Assembly: GCA_024500155.1 (NCBI GenBank)
Contig: CM044877.1
Coordinates: 18,514,501-18,578,500, forward strand
Direction of reading: 5' to 3'
Length of the DNA: 64,000 nt
Source of the DNA: Chenopodium formosanum
Lineage: Eukaryota; Streptophyta; Magnoliopsida; Caryophyllales; Amaranthaceae
The position numbers were made by a program, and so were the translations under genes. The notes below the pieces were generated by a model, which was given only the letters and a program-made list of their open reading frames with translations, was not told the origin of the DNA and did no database searches. This document shows, one piece after another, positions 1-12,702 of this stretch; positions within the stretch are counted from its first letter, which is position 1, and each line of letters opens with the position of its first letter.

Positions 1-1066
1 CCATACACGGTACATTGTACGACTAACCCAAATGCTGATGAAGCGATGACCAAAAAAGTAATCAATTGCATTGTACCGTTCACAATTTTCAACGAAATCG
101 ACGATCATTGCTAGTAATAAGCATACGTTTGAACCATCCAATTCTTTTTAAATATAATTTATACATCATGCAATACAAAAGAGAAACAATGTTATATTTT
201 GTATTATTTATGTAATACCCTACATTCAAATAAAATCATAAAGAGGATTTATTTAAGTTTAATGAACATTAGCTTATATAGTTTTTTTGTTTATTTTTTT
301 GTTTATTTTTTTTATTTTTTACAGCAACTTATATAGTTAAATGTTATAAAAATAATGACAAATGTTTTTGTAATTACATTTAAATGATTAAAGTTTATTC
401 AAGCTCCAGTATAAAATCAAAAGCAAAATCAAACAAACCAAATCCTTAAGAAGTCATATTCAGAATGTTTTTATTTTTATTTTATTTTATTTTTTAAATT
501 TATTATTTTTATTTTCAAACCAACCGATACGCAAAAGCAAACTCAAACAAACCAAATCCTTAACAAGTCATAATCAGAATGTTATGTATTTATTTATTTA
601 TTTATTTTAAATTTCAAACCAACTGATGCTCAATTCAGATCACCAGATCAGCTTGTTCGCTGCTCTACATGTGTGCTTGTTTGGTACTCAATGTTGATAA
701 ATGAATAAAAAGTGTTATGCTTGCATGTTTGCTGTCTTGAGGCAAAAGTGTGTTGCACATTCCAAGTTTACAGATGGGTCTTGATTTAGCATCACTTAGA
801 TCAGTTAAATGGGCACAAATTAAAGATAAGTGTCATCATCCTATAATTTTGGTTTTATCTACAAGGGTAAAAAATTTGCATCATGGTATCATCAAGTAGT
901 ATTACGGAGTATTACAATAGTACAGACTACAGAGCTCATAAATGTCTGCCAAATGGAGGATTTGGGGTTAGGGCGTACATATGGTTACATGACCCTTAAA
1001 ATCATTTTTCCTCTTATTTCTTAGTAATGGCTTTGCAGATCAAAGCTTCTAACTATCTAAAAAAAC
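1..1066. other. Non-coding DNA downstream of the PP2C pseudogene, with a ~114 bp tandem duplication
   Basis: No convincing coding region is visible. A segment starting CAAAAGCAAAATC at 418-531 is repeated immediately at 532-627 with substitutions and a different T-rich middle, so it is a direct tandem duplication. The rest is AT-rich sequence with TTTA/TTTTA runs and a short TACGGAGTA-type MITE remnant near 903-911. Short open frames here lack any protein-like composition. Confidence 0.55.
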
Positions 1067-2124
1067 CTATCTTTTTTGTACAAGTGACACTATAACAGTC
1101 ACGTGATCAAGCTTGCCACCACTGTATCCGGGATGACCATCCGCCTTTGCTGCATCAGCAAAGGGACTTCTTGCAGATTCTGACCTCCCCACTTCTGCTG
1201 CTGTGGTTGCTAAGAGTTATGCTAGGTCCTGATAACAGAGAAGGGAAGAAATATAAGACTCAAAGTTAGTTATCAATGGATGCGGAAAGCCACCTTTAAG
1301 GGCAGTGAATGAGCCAGCAAATGAGGAATACTTCGGTGCTGATGAAGTGAAAGAAAACAAATTGATTTTAATCAAGCTTTTTACAATAATGCGACTGACC
1401 TCTGCTATCAATTAATCACAAAAGTAGCTTTCTATGTAGTTTATTTTCAAGGTTGAAGTTTGGAATATAGGCTCCTAAGGGGTGGATGCAACGTATCAGC
1501 TACATGAATGCAATTAAGAAAACCTAGGCAAATGCAACACCCACATATTTTCTACCAAAAATCTAGGTTTAAACATGTTGTTTCCTTGATCTTTAGCAAC
1601 CAATAGGCAATTTTTTTTTTTTAATTTTTAAATATTGATTCCTTATGACTGTATGAGCATTTCCAACAAGACAAGAAATTAAAGATAACAGCATACTGCC
1701 ACTTGATAAGTTTTACACCTAGTATTTTCTGCAAAATACCTGAAAATTCTAGTAGCAACTTCCTACTGTTTACGGGGAGAATGGTGGTGATGGTTGGAGG
1801 GAATGTATTGCATGTTAAAGCTTTCTTTCAACAGTTAATAGACTTTTCATTAATCTACAAAGCATCTAGGGAAACGGTTATAAACATACACAACCCAGTC
1901 CCCACATCCAGCTAATAGAGAAAATCTAAACTGGGTGGTGGTGTAAAGGAACAGCTACCCGGACGTATCACAATTTGCAAATTACCACTTGAATGGTGGT
2001 GAGAATTACATGTCCAGAAAGAATTGTGAGGGGTGTGTTGGTAAGGCCGTATGGGCTATATAAAATAAAATAAATAAATAAATAAAAATAAAAAGAAAGA
2101 AAATGAGAATTGACAAGAGAAAGA

Positions 2125-2519
2125 AAAAAAAAAGTACGATCAATCAATCAAAGCCTTAATCCCACAAGTGAGGTCGGCTAACATAAACCAAATTTGATTA
2201 TTCCGTATAGTCATCGACATAAATCTTCTTCCTCCATCTCTTACGATCCAATGCTTCATCCTCATGCAAATCCATAAACCTCATATCCTTCCTAACTCCT
2301 TCCAACCAAGTCATTTTGGTCTCCCTCTCCCTCGTTTAAGCCCTCCATGGTCCCACTCTTCCACTCTTCTGACCGGTGCACCCTCGGGTCTCCGTCTTAC
2401 AACGTTGACGGTTTTCTCTTAGTCTATCCGTAATGCTTGCCACACCTACTTTCTTGCGAATAACCTCATTTCTGATTTTATCTCTTAGAGTGTTCCCACA
2501 CATCCATCTTAACATGCGT
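2125..2519 (-). mobile_element. RTE-type LINE, 5'-truncated 3' fragment
   Basis: The minus strand reads blocks such as RMLRWMCGNTLRDKIRNEV, KVGVASITDRLREN and RGRGRPKMTWLEGVRKDM, ending LDRKRWRKKIYVDDYTE and a stop at 2208-2210. This is the C-terminal tail of plant RTE LINE ORF2. It is followed by the usual short non-coding end (ACCTCACTTGTGGGATTAAG) and a TTGATTGATTGAT tail. The usual WFGHV block is frame-disrupted, so the copy is dead. It lies in the last intron of the PP2C pseudogene. Confidence 0.75.
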
Positions 2520-2901
2520 TTAAGGAGTGATTTTTTAATTTTTGTTTTTTTCTTCAGGGATGGAAAACAAGGATCCGACCAACCAAACTTTTATAGTACA
2601 AACCAAACCGTAAAGGAGGAACAATACTATCCATAAATCCCTCACACAAAGTGCTAATTTGTTTACCTCCTTAAAGCAATGGTGAAAAAACTATCAATCC
2701 TAAGGTGTTACCTGTTACTATATGAGAAGACCAAAGAATGTCAGCAAAGTCTACTACTAACTATTGTTTTTAGCACAATATGAACAAAACTTAAATGTAG
2801 CTGAAATAAACAAATAATAGGTGGGTGACAAGTTATACACAATGTTATTGATGCTTAAGGACAAAATCTTCCCCTTTGTCACTTAGATGTGGACCATGTG
2901 G

Positions 2902-3073
2902 TTCAACCAGTCAGCCTCAGAAAAATCGAGATGCAGGCTCTTGATCAGCTTGATACTTAACGTTAGTGTGTTTAGGCAAGGGATTGTTTCAACCAGTCAG
3001 CCTCAGAAAAATCGAGATGCAGGCTCTTGATCAGCTTGATACTTAATGTTAGTGTGTTCAGGCAAGGGACTGT
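2902..3073. repeat. Two-copy 86 bp tandem repeat in the PP2C last intron
   Basis: The segment beginning TTCAACCAGTCAGCCTCAG at 2902 recurs at 2988 with only a few substitutions, for example AACGTTAG against AATGTTAG. The near identity suggests a recent duplication. No coding function is visible. Confidence 0.85.
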
Positions 3074-6000
3074 TTCACAGTTTCATCACTATAACTAGTT
3101 GTCCTGACCAGGTTTTAGTGTTTCAGAAAAAGAGGCTTTGCTGCCTCTCTAAATGTCTTTGAGGGAATAATTTAGCTCTAACCCAAGAAACCTACTATCT
3201 TTAATTTTGTTTTTGTTCTAAATTGAAATGGAAGATCTGATGATTTATCAGTTGAAAAAAAAAATGCTACTTGAGGTACACACCCGTAAAGTCATCCCAG
3301 CTTCCAGAACTTTAGAAACCATGGAAGCAATTTCTTAATCATATAGATTATCAAAAAGGCCATCAGTTGCTGTTATGATCACATCGCCATCTTCTAAATC
3401 AATGTGGTATTCCTGAAATAGAGCATAATCCCAATATTACCATCGTAAATCTCTAGCAGAATATTTAATATGACAACATAGCTGTTTCTTTTTGTCATTA
3501 AACTATTAGGAACTATAGTGCATGCCTGTAAACCCAGAGATTCAGGTTAATAGCTTTGTACTAGAGAATACCTCAGCATCTTCCACTGAATCATCACCCA
3601 AACCAATTGCATAAGGAAAACTGAACTCATGAACCATTGGAGAAGATTTTTGGACGACGGTCCCATTCCGTATTATAACAAATCACGAGTCCCCAATATT
3701 TGCCACATGGAGGACCTACAGGAACAATAAATCATTAAAAAAACTGACCTCACAGAATTAAGAATTCTTACATTTAAAGCCAAAATTATGTTAGTTTCTA
3801 CATTAATAAATTGAACATTCAAATTAAGGATTCACATATTCAATATAATTCTGTCAATCTAAATAACCAAATTGTGCTGCGCTAGATACAGACATACAGT
3901 AGGGTGGATACCTGAATAAAAGAAGTTACTTTGGTTTACTGTTGATTAAAATAGAATCTTTTTGAATACTTAGAACCTCATCAGAAGATATGCAACATGC
4001 AACAAGATTGAACATATTCCCAATATTTGGATTTTACAATTCAATATACGAGGAGAGAGGACTTCTCTATTGCCAAAGACAACTAGCTTAAACCAATTCT
4101 TTTTAAGTAGATATTCATGGTATCTTGTCTATCTTCTACACTAAACCCGAGGATCCACGAATGAGTAAATAATAAGCCCACTTAAACATAGAACTTCCCA
4201 TAAAATCGATTTAGAGACTTTAGACATCACATTAACACATCAAGAAAATAGAATTGCTAATTAAAGGAAAAAAAAATAAAAAAAAGTAAAATGACATAAT
4301 GTAGTCATCTACAAAAAGATCAACACAATTAAACCAGTTTGGCAAATATATCTTGAGACCCATACATTTTTGGGTCTTTCTCTAAGAGGATATATGATTT
4401 GTACATGTGATGAAATAACAAACCATTAAGAGATGAACAGGACATGCCCTCTAACTACTCATTACTTTAGAGTGAAAGGCAAAAAACCAACTCCGTAAAG
4501 TTACCTCTTTGTCAAGGTGAGCAATCAAAACCCTAGCTGCACCAGTAGATTGTGTTATTGTAGCACTTTGCTGGAGAAGCTGTTTAACGTTGGTTAATCT
4601 AGCACTCATGCTCTTTAGTAGCTTTTCTCAGTTTTGCATGAATTCGTGAGCATACAATCCCATGTCCACTCCTATAAACAGAAGACAAGAATCAATTAGA
4701 AAGTAATTTATCTGGAAGACTGGAAATAAGAATTCTAGACATGAAACTAAATATACTTGGATAAAGGGAAAATCCATTAGAAACTATACAAGAAAATAGT
4801 AAACTCTCATCATAATAGAAAAACAAGGAATCCCAATACAATGTACTAATGTGCAATGTGATATATCTGATGATTGATGGGAAATTATCATGCAATGTAC
4901 TAATGTGCATGACATATTAAGTTATCTCTTTCCATAACACATATTTATCAATAATTCCAGCGCCTGCTACAAACACAGAAAAAAGCAAATTAGGCAACTT
5001 TTACATATTACTTCCTCCATTATGAGTCCAATTAGGTATTCAATTAATTTGAATGAAAGAACATGCTACTAACAGAAGGTACGCAGGCAACAAGAGTTTC
5101 TTAAAAAACGATCGATCAATGTAATTACATGGAAAGCATGCAGTAAATGTTTCAAAGCAGCACCTCATCATGCTCTCAAGCAACTAATGGGTGCAAGAAT
5201 GTAACCACTTCCATAAATTTAAGCTACAATAGCTCCTTTCAATATCATCACAGACAACACCACCATAGAGATGTAAATCTAACAAGTAGAAAAATAGTCT
5301 ACTCTTTATTTTTAAGCATCCAGTTTACTTATTGACACCCCCCGCCCCCAACCCCTGAAACCTAAAAGCAACAGGGAGTAGTCACAAGATCAAGTTGGTT
5401 AACTTTTAACTATCCAGAAATTCAGGACCACAATAGAGCAAGTTGGCTCTTGATGATTACAAATTTATAATGGTGCATTATTCATCAATCAAATTCCACT
5501 TCACAATAGAATATTGTTGTTCACTATTAGCAGGCTAAACCAAATGTCTCAAGGGCTTCTTCTTGTATTTGTAGCCTAATAAAGGCATATAGCATCAAGG
5601 GTTTATTGACAACCCCCAATTAACGGGTAATTTTGCTAGATACAAAGTTTCATAAGAGTCAATTTAGTAATGAAATGAAATTTAAAAAAACAATTCACGA
5701 TAATACTATGGAGAACTGGAGAAGCCAGTTAATAATATGAGAATTCACCTCCAAGGGACCATTGACCAACGCCGTCTGCCACACCAAACCAGTTCTTGGA
5801 AACAAAATGGGCATCCTTTCCACCTGTCAAAGCCTGGAAATTATTATTCTTTGTATTACTGAACTGAACGTAGACTAAAGGTCTGAAAATCAGTTTATTA
5901 ATTCTCTATCATTCACATGCAGTTATCAGGTTTCCCAATAAAATGAATTTTAAGTACAAATCTTCATTGAAAACATGACAACTTCACAAAATTCTTGTAG

Positions 6001-8805
6001 AAACATCAGCATGGCCTTGTCTCTACAAGTTTGCCACAAATTTCTGATTAGCTAAGCCTTATGCTTTAAGTCAATATTCTGTATATACTGGGAGTTTGAC
6101 TCAACCAGAGGAATTCATCTGACCTGACAGAGACACTATTTGCTCTCTCTCAAATCTTTAACAATTAAAAAAGATAAGCTCATGTGGAAAGCATTAAATA
6201 GATTATCCATACCTCAGGAAAATGTTCCAATGATGCAACAGCTGATGAAAGAGAAAAGGCAGGAGATGAGGGTTCCGCTTCGTTCAGACTGAAATGGAGT
6301 AGGCATACAAGAAACAAGCAGCTAGAATAAGATGATAGCTATAACATAACCAAGGTGGTGGTATGTGCACACATACTAACATCACCAGTAATCTACTAGA
6401 TGAATTAATGAAATAAGTAATCTTATTCCTATGTTCTGTTTTAATGTTCCTGCTATCCTTTCATAGCCCCTTTCAATTTATTGTTCCTGTTTGGAATATT
6501 CCATTTTATTACCTACTATTTCCCTATATTGATCAACTAGCCCCCATTAAGAAATTCAATGCCTTTTAGCCCCCCCACTATGGCCCACCTAATGGGTCCC
6601 ACACAACCCGATAACTCGACTCAACCACTTTTACATTTTCCTTTAACGACCTTTGGTATTTCCCGGAATTGCTTGTACATTCATTAAAATGGAACAGAGG
6701 GGTTAAACTAAAGAAAAATGCAATGAGGGAAACATACGTGTATGATGATTGGCAAAGATTCTAGACACCTTGTAAATAGTTCATCTTTCCTCCTCTCCTC
6801 CCCTCCCCTCCACAGTCCTCCCCCCTTTCAAAGCAGTAGCTTAAAGTCTACTTTAAAAGTCAACAATAGGAAAACTTTGAAGTAAATAAATTCCCTTTAA
6901 ACCATATTCCATGCTTTAATACGGACACACTAGATGAAATAGTAACCCAAGAATGAGTGTATGAGGAATTATGCAGACTTGCAGAGAATATGCAATTATG
7001 CAAGTATATTGAATGGCAAGTATTTGATAAACTACTAGATAACTCAGGTAATAGTTACCTAAAAGTTGGGGGGGGGGGGGACCCTAATTTGCAAGGTTGC
7101 TTTAATTCAGGCAAAAAAGTATAAAGCTTTGGTAAAACGAATTTAAGTCTACCTGTCAAGACCAATTTCTGGTGAAGATATCTCTGATGTAATAGGACCC
7201 GCTGCTACCAGACTATTAGTAATATCATCACCAGATTGTGTAACAGTATTATTTATGGCATCCTGAACCTGAAAAAAACACGTCAAAAAATTTCTAGATA
7301 CAAAAGAGAGAAAAGAAAAAAAGGAAAAACTTATTATTAATATAGAGGAGATGTCCTTGAGAGCTTTAGGCAAAACATAAGCTACATAGATGAAGCCCTA
7401 TTGAAGTCCAAAGATATAATAATGACATAGAACATGTCTTTATTTATGGTCAGCTGTTAAAAACAGATTAATTTTACAACTCTTACTAATTACAAAGTGT
7501 GCTCAGCCTAATCATGTTAGTCCCATGCAGGATCTTTGCAGGAAACCCTGGAAAGTACCAGACATCACAAGTTATAGGAAGGACTGCTACTTTGCGCACA
7601 TAAAGTGCCCCAAATCGAGCTAGTTCTCCAAACTATTCTCACAAGTCTCAAAGAGATAATGTATCAATTTACCAGCAACAAATCCTTTGGAAAAAGAATA
7701 GAAAGTAAAATAGTTCTTACTCCCTAAAACCATAAGTAATTCCCTTTCATTTTGCTTTGTAATATATATACACTACATAGTTAACTATGCCTCCAAATTT
7801 AGGCTCTTCTCAGGAGATTTTCTCTTGTTATCCAAGAGCAGATAATATATGACATTCCTCCAGCAAGACAATGTATAGCTCATGCAATTCATTGCAAAAA
7901 GCACGAGTCTTGGATTTCCAAATACAGTGTCTCCTTCTAGAAAATACATTCTTTAACTGGCTACATCATTGCCCCAAAGTAACTTTAAATAGTATTCTCT
8001 AATATAATTGTAAATCTGTACAACAAACTTACCACCTGGGTAATAACCTACACTGATTGTAAGTTCATTTTAGACAGACTACATAACTAAAATATTTTCG
8101 TGAAAAAGAAATGTTAATTGTTAAATAGTGAAAGTATCATAGTACGTATATTGTTAGAGATCATCTTCCGACAGGGGAAGTCTAAAAAGGTCAATTATAT
8201 TAGTTTTCCTAAACAATGTCATTTAATTTACATGTGCCTTATCTAAGAAGCAAGAGATGTCAACAAGAAAAATTTCCAAGAACAATAGAAATGACAGGAA
8301 AACCACAATATTCCCAAACACTGATTGAAGCACTTTGATGCATCCACACTTTCACATGAATCAAATTAACAATCTCTTACGTGGAAGAAGGGACAACTTA
8401 TTTGGAAAGCAGAAATATTATGACTATCGTTTAATAAAATTGAAACTTTCCATGTTTAGCGGTTCTCCTAGAGTCCTAGTTCGATGTGAAGATATACGAA
8501 ACAACCAACCTAAACATAACCACATATCCATTTTTGCAAACATAGAAATCTCACAAGCAAACAAAAGTGATTAAATGTAAGAAGGGGAAATAATAAACTG
8601 CCTTTTCTTTTCAAAATCAGAATAACAAAATATCAGTCTAACCTTGTTGGAGTCTAAAAATGATCCCAAGCCAACAACATCATCTTGCAACTCAGAACTC
8701 GTTTCTTCGTCAAGAATTGGTTCTGCTTCGAACTTTTTAGACATCAATTCTACTGAATCGTCATCCTCATCCATTGGTATTGGTTGATTAACCGTAAGGA
8801 CACAT

Positions 8806-10035
8806 GCCTTCTCCGTCTCATCCTCCAAAGACACTGATGTATCCTCCGCAATCTCATCCTTCACAACTGCCTTTTTAACAATCTCATCCTCCGCAATCTC
8901 GTCCTCCACAATCTCATTCTTCACAGTCTCATGCTCCAAAGATACTACCTTATCCTCCACAATGTCGTCCTTCACAATACTGCTCTTCATAATCTCATTC
9001 TCCAAAGCCACTACCTTTTCCTCACTCTCATTTTTCACGTCGCCCTTCACATTCTCATCCACCGAAGACACTACCTTATCATCCCCGATCTCACCCTCAA
9101 CAATGTCGTCCTTCACAATGTCGTCCTTCACAGTCTCATCTACAAAAGACACTACCTTGTCCTCAATGTCATCCTTCATAGTCTCATCCACCAAAGATCC
9201 AAGATTATTCTCCTCAATCTCATCCTCCACAATTTTGTCCTTCACAACATCGCCCTTAACAGTCTCTTCCACCAAAGAATCTACTTTACCCTCCCCAATC
9301 TCATCCTCTACAATCTTGTCCTTCACAATGTTGCCCTTCAGAGTCTCATCCTCCAAAGACAATACCTTATCCTCCTCAATCTCATCCTCTACAATTTCGT
9401 CCTTCACAATGCCGCCCTCAACAGTCTCTTCCATCAAAGACACTACCTTATCCTCCTCAACATCATCCTCCACAATTTCGTCTGTTACAATGTCGCCCTT
9501 AACAGTCTCTTCCACCATAGACACTACCTTACCCTCCCCAATCTCGTCCTTCATAATGTTGTCCTTCATAGTCTCTACCATCGAACACACTACCTTATCT
9601 TCCTCAATCTCATCCTCCACAATCTCATCCCTCACAATGCCACCCTTAATAGTATCTTCCACCAAAGACATCACCTTACCCTCCTCTATTTCATCCTCTA
9701 CAAACACGTCCTTCACAATGTCGCCCTTTAGAGTCTCTTCCATCGAAGACACTACCTTATCCTCCTCAATCATATCCTCCACAATTTCATCCTTCACAAT
9801 GTCCCCCTTCAAAATCCCATTTTCCTCCAAAGACACTACCTTATCCTCCACAACACCGGCCTTCACAATCTCATTCTCCACAATGTCGTCCTTCACAATC
9901 TCATCCTCCACAATACCGCCTTTCACAGTCTCATCCTCCTCCAAAGACACTACATCACCCTCCACAACATCGCCCGCGACAGCCCCATCCTTTACATACT
10001 TATCCTCCAAAGACACAACCTCATTCTTCACAACC
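8806..10035 (-). repeat. In-frame 81 bp minisatellite encoding an acidic 27-residue repeat
   Basis: Within exon 2 of the PP2C pseudogene the minus strand encodes about fourteen diverged units of the type DKVVSLVEETVKGDIVKDE followed by IVEDEIEE. I count seven units of exactly 27 residues and others of 16-28 or longer. The pattern is rich in Glu, Asp, Lys and Val, with regular valine/isoleucine spacing suggesting an extended charged helix or solenoid-like spacer. The array stays open for over 400 codons although the neighbouring catalytic exons hold stops. The same periodicity keeps antisense frames open (8962-10212 on the plus strand), and these should not be taken as genes. Confidence 0.9.
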
Positions 10036-10864
10036 TCATCCTCCAAAGTTTCCACTACACCTGAAGCTTTGACATCCAAACTCATCCCACCGATATTAGA
10101 CCGCTCATCAACACCATGCTCAACCTCATCATCATCACTCTTCTCCTTAGAACCTTCACTCAATCCTTCATCCTTCCTAATTACACACCAACACTCGAAT
10201 CACACATCGTAACGATGCCATTTCCTCCCTTATTCTCATACTTCCCCGCATTAAAATCACTCAAATTCTCAACTCCTACCACTGAATTTAAACCACAATT
10301 CTGCTCATCTTCAACAGAATTTCCACTAATTTGAGCATCACACTGTAAATTAACAACATTATCAGCATTTTCCTCACCAATTTTCTTCAATTCAACACTA
10401 TTCCTATCAAAATTCTCCACCTTAGTCCTCTCACTATCATTCTCATCATCATTAACAACATTACCTTCTAAACCTTCATCACTTTCTCTCTCCAATTCCA
10501 TTTCAATTCCACCATTATCATCCTTCAAATTTCCAGAAATTTCACTCGCATCACCGAATTTGAAACTGACACTACCATCAGCGAGCTCTGCACACGAAAA
10601 AAAATAAAAAAATAAGCGTCAAAAATCACAAATAATCCTCAAAATTACTGCAATCAGGTTTTCAACAGTACCAATTCTAGAAATTATCTCAAATTGCGAA
10701 GAACCAGAACAGAGTTTGGTGACAAATGAGGAGTGAAAGAATCTGCGACGAAGAGGAGCGAAGCAAACGAAGGAGAAGTTAGAATGAGGAGAGAGAGTGA
10801 GAGGTGAGAAGAGAGAGAAAATGGAGGAATTGGAAGAGAAGTTGGTGTGTAGCATATCCGCCAT

Positions 10865-11079
10865 TGGAGGACTTGAGCAGAAGCTCGAGAGTGAGGATCA
10901 AAATTTGGTATTATCATGTTTTTTGCATTAATTATCGGTGCAAAATTACGTGGTAGGATTTAATTGGTTTAGGTTATGGTGTTTTTAAATTTTTGTGATT
11001 TGGAGAATTATCGTCACCTCTTGGACTAGACTTTTGATCAGGTCGGTTTATTTGGTTAATTGGTTAATGGATTAGATTA
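10865..11079. promoter_or_regulatory. Upstream region of the PP2C pseudogene
   Basis: This is the short stretch 5' of the minus-strand ATG at 10864. It would carry the 5' leader and core promoter. I see no TATA box I would defend. It is bounded on the far side by the MITE at 11080. Confidence 0.35.
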
Positions 11080-11246
11080 GGGCCTTTTCTAATACGTTGA
11101 AGTTCAGTTCAGTTCAGCTCATTTCAGCTTCTAATTTCTTTATCTTATAAAATATTCATTTCAATTCAGTTCAGTTCAATTTAGTTCAGTTCAGTTCATT
11201 TCAGTTTAGTTCAGTTGAGCTGAGTTCAGTCAATGAGAGCAGGCCC
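11080..11246. mobile_element. PIF/Harbinger-type MITE (167 bp)
   Basis: The element starts GGGCCTTTTCT and ends AGAGCAGGCCC, an imperfect terminal inverted repeat. It is flanked by TTA at 11077-11079 and 11247-11249, the target duplication typical of PIF/Harbinger elements. The interior is mostly TTCAG units. A similar AGAGC-rich block at 63242-63350 may belong to a related family. Confidence 0.7.
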
Positions 11247-11249
11247 TTA

Positions 11250-11430
11250 GTTTGATTCTAATTATTAATGGTTCGATTTGGCTAGAGTATTTTTTTTTTA
11301 TATATTTTCCACTTGTCTGAACTTTGTAAAGAAGTTTTACAAATATTGTATTATATTCATTTTTGAAAAAGAAATAATTGTGTTCACACTACAAATACCT
11401 AATACTCCGTATACCCTTTCTTTTCAACCC

Positions 11431-11478
<48 letters not shown>

Positions 11479-12350
11479 TGTATACAATCGCATAGGAAAC
11501 TTTATATTTCTACCTTTCTCTCTCATCCTTTTTTCCACTACTAAAAATTTGTGTCAAGCCCTTAGGGTGCAATAATAAAAGAACGGAGGAAGTATATGAT
11601 TTTAATCCAAGTTGATTTGTAATCGGGTTGGGTTTGTAGCAGGTTAGGCTAGAAGCCTAGGTGTGGGTTTACCTGAGTTGATTCGGGTTCGAGTTCATAT
11701 CAATTCAAGTCATAAGCAGATAGGATCTTAAATGTGTTGGGTTAGTAGGTTTATAGTTGGGTCAAATTAGGTTAAGTTGGAGGTCTTGACACGATTTCAT
11801 TTTGAGGAAGGGTTAAATAGGGCTAGTTAAGAAATGTAGCGGGTTGGTTCGATGTTGTTAATTTTTAGTCGGGTTGTAAATTATTTGGGTCATATTCAAC
11901 TATGGTTGAAACAATAAGGTTGTATTGTACATGAGCTTTGTTGAATTATATATACAAGATATGAGACACACGCAAATTGCGTGTGCAACATAAGAAATTA
12001 ATATGCATGACTCGATTCTCTTTCTTTTTCCTAAAATATTATCTACCTTATTCTAATAAAAAAAAAAAATATCAGTAGGTTTATAAATTGATGAAATCAT
12101 AGAGGTTAAAATGTAAGATATGATTACATTATAATGTTCATGCAAAATATGATTTCCCTAAAAAAAAATTTAAATTAAAATAAATTAAAGGGTGGTAGTT
12201 TTTTTGTTTTTTTTTTTTTTTTTTAAATGGTAGTTATATTTTTTAAATTACGGTAGTCTTTTGAAAATTATAAAAGATGAAAGGGGTATTTTGGGAAAGT
12301 GAAATTTATCACCCAAAACCCCCTTTCACTTTATATATTACTATAGATGT
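11250..12350. other. AT-rich intergenic DNA with homopolymer tracts
   Basis: No gene is seen. The stretch holds a long T tract at about 11431-11477, another near 12199-12223, and diverged MITE-like ends (CTCCGTATACC near 11406, ACGGAGGAAGTA near 11583). The open frames across the T tract are low-complexity artefacts. Confidence 0.5.
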
Positions 12351-12702
12351 TGGAGTTTTGTGGAATTATTTATCTTGGAATCTTTTATGTAGTATTTTGT
12401 GTACATCATTATCAATATGTTAACCAAAGCGAGAGGAGTTCTTGCATCTTATAGTATGTAGTATCTTGGAGTTTTGTGGAATTATTTATTATCTTGGAAT
12501 CTTTTATGTAGTATTTTGTGTACATAATTATCAATATGTTAACCAAAGCCAGAGGAGTTCTTGCATCTTATAGTATGTAGTATCTTGGAGTTTTGTGGAA
12601 TTATTTATCTTTTAATCTTTTATATTATGTAGTATTTTGAGAACATAATTATCAATATGTCAACCAAAGTGTGAGGTGTTTTTGTATCTTTGAGTGTGAA
12701 AA
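12351..12702. repeat. Three-copy ~117 bp tandem repeat
   Basis: Units starting TGGAGTTTTGTGGAATTATT begin at 12351, 12467 and 12586, so the periods are 116 and 119 bp. The second unit gains a short ATT insertion. The third is diverged toward its end. No open frame spans the units. Confidence 0.85.

Larger units (their letters stand above)
1067..10864 (-). pseudogene. Protein phosphatase 2C (PP2C-62-like), plastid-targeted, nine exons, broken
   Basis: PP2C enzymes are Mg/Mn-dependent Ser/Thr phosphatases. Exons read on the minus strand are 10864-10672, 10587-8643, 7268-7153, 6288-6213, 5833-5749, 4671-4505, 3715-3572, 3412-3284 and 1228-1067, all with GT/AG borders and compatible phases from exon 3 onward. 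The start at 10864 gives a Ser/Phe/Arg-rich N-terminus typical of a plastid transit peptide. Exon 2 holds an acidic repeat array. Exons 5-9 carry the catalytic domain: WFGVADGVGQWS, ANIGDS, ATDGLFDNLY, PFADAAK and GGKLD. Lesions are in-frame TGA at 4628-4630, TGA at 3683-3685 (in the GDSG block), TAA at 3335-3337 and TAA at 1217-1219. The frame is also lost near 10181: exons 1+2 total 2 mod 3, whereas exon 3 opens in phase 0. The family assignment is strong; the '62' subtype is from memory. The protein would be about 1,000 residues, longer than I recall for homologues because of the array. Confidence 0.85.

Noticed and set aside
1217..1411. Minus-strand frame overlapping the last PP2C exon
   Set aside because: It covers mainly intron sequence upstream of the acceptor at 1229 and has no similarity to the phosphatase.
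10170..10200. A tiny intron to explain the PP2C frame change
   Set aside because: The only local GT...AG pair is about 12 bases apart, far below plant intron size, and it lacks a pyrimidine tract.
8931..10212. Long plus-strand open frames (up to 416 codons) rich in Ser/Thr/Ile
   Set aside because: They are antisense to the PP2C exon 2 repeat. The 81 bp periodicity keeps several frames open at once, and no domain or splice context supports them.
11278..11575. Poly-Phe open frames
   Set aside because: They run through a T homopolymer and have no protein-like sequence on either side.
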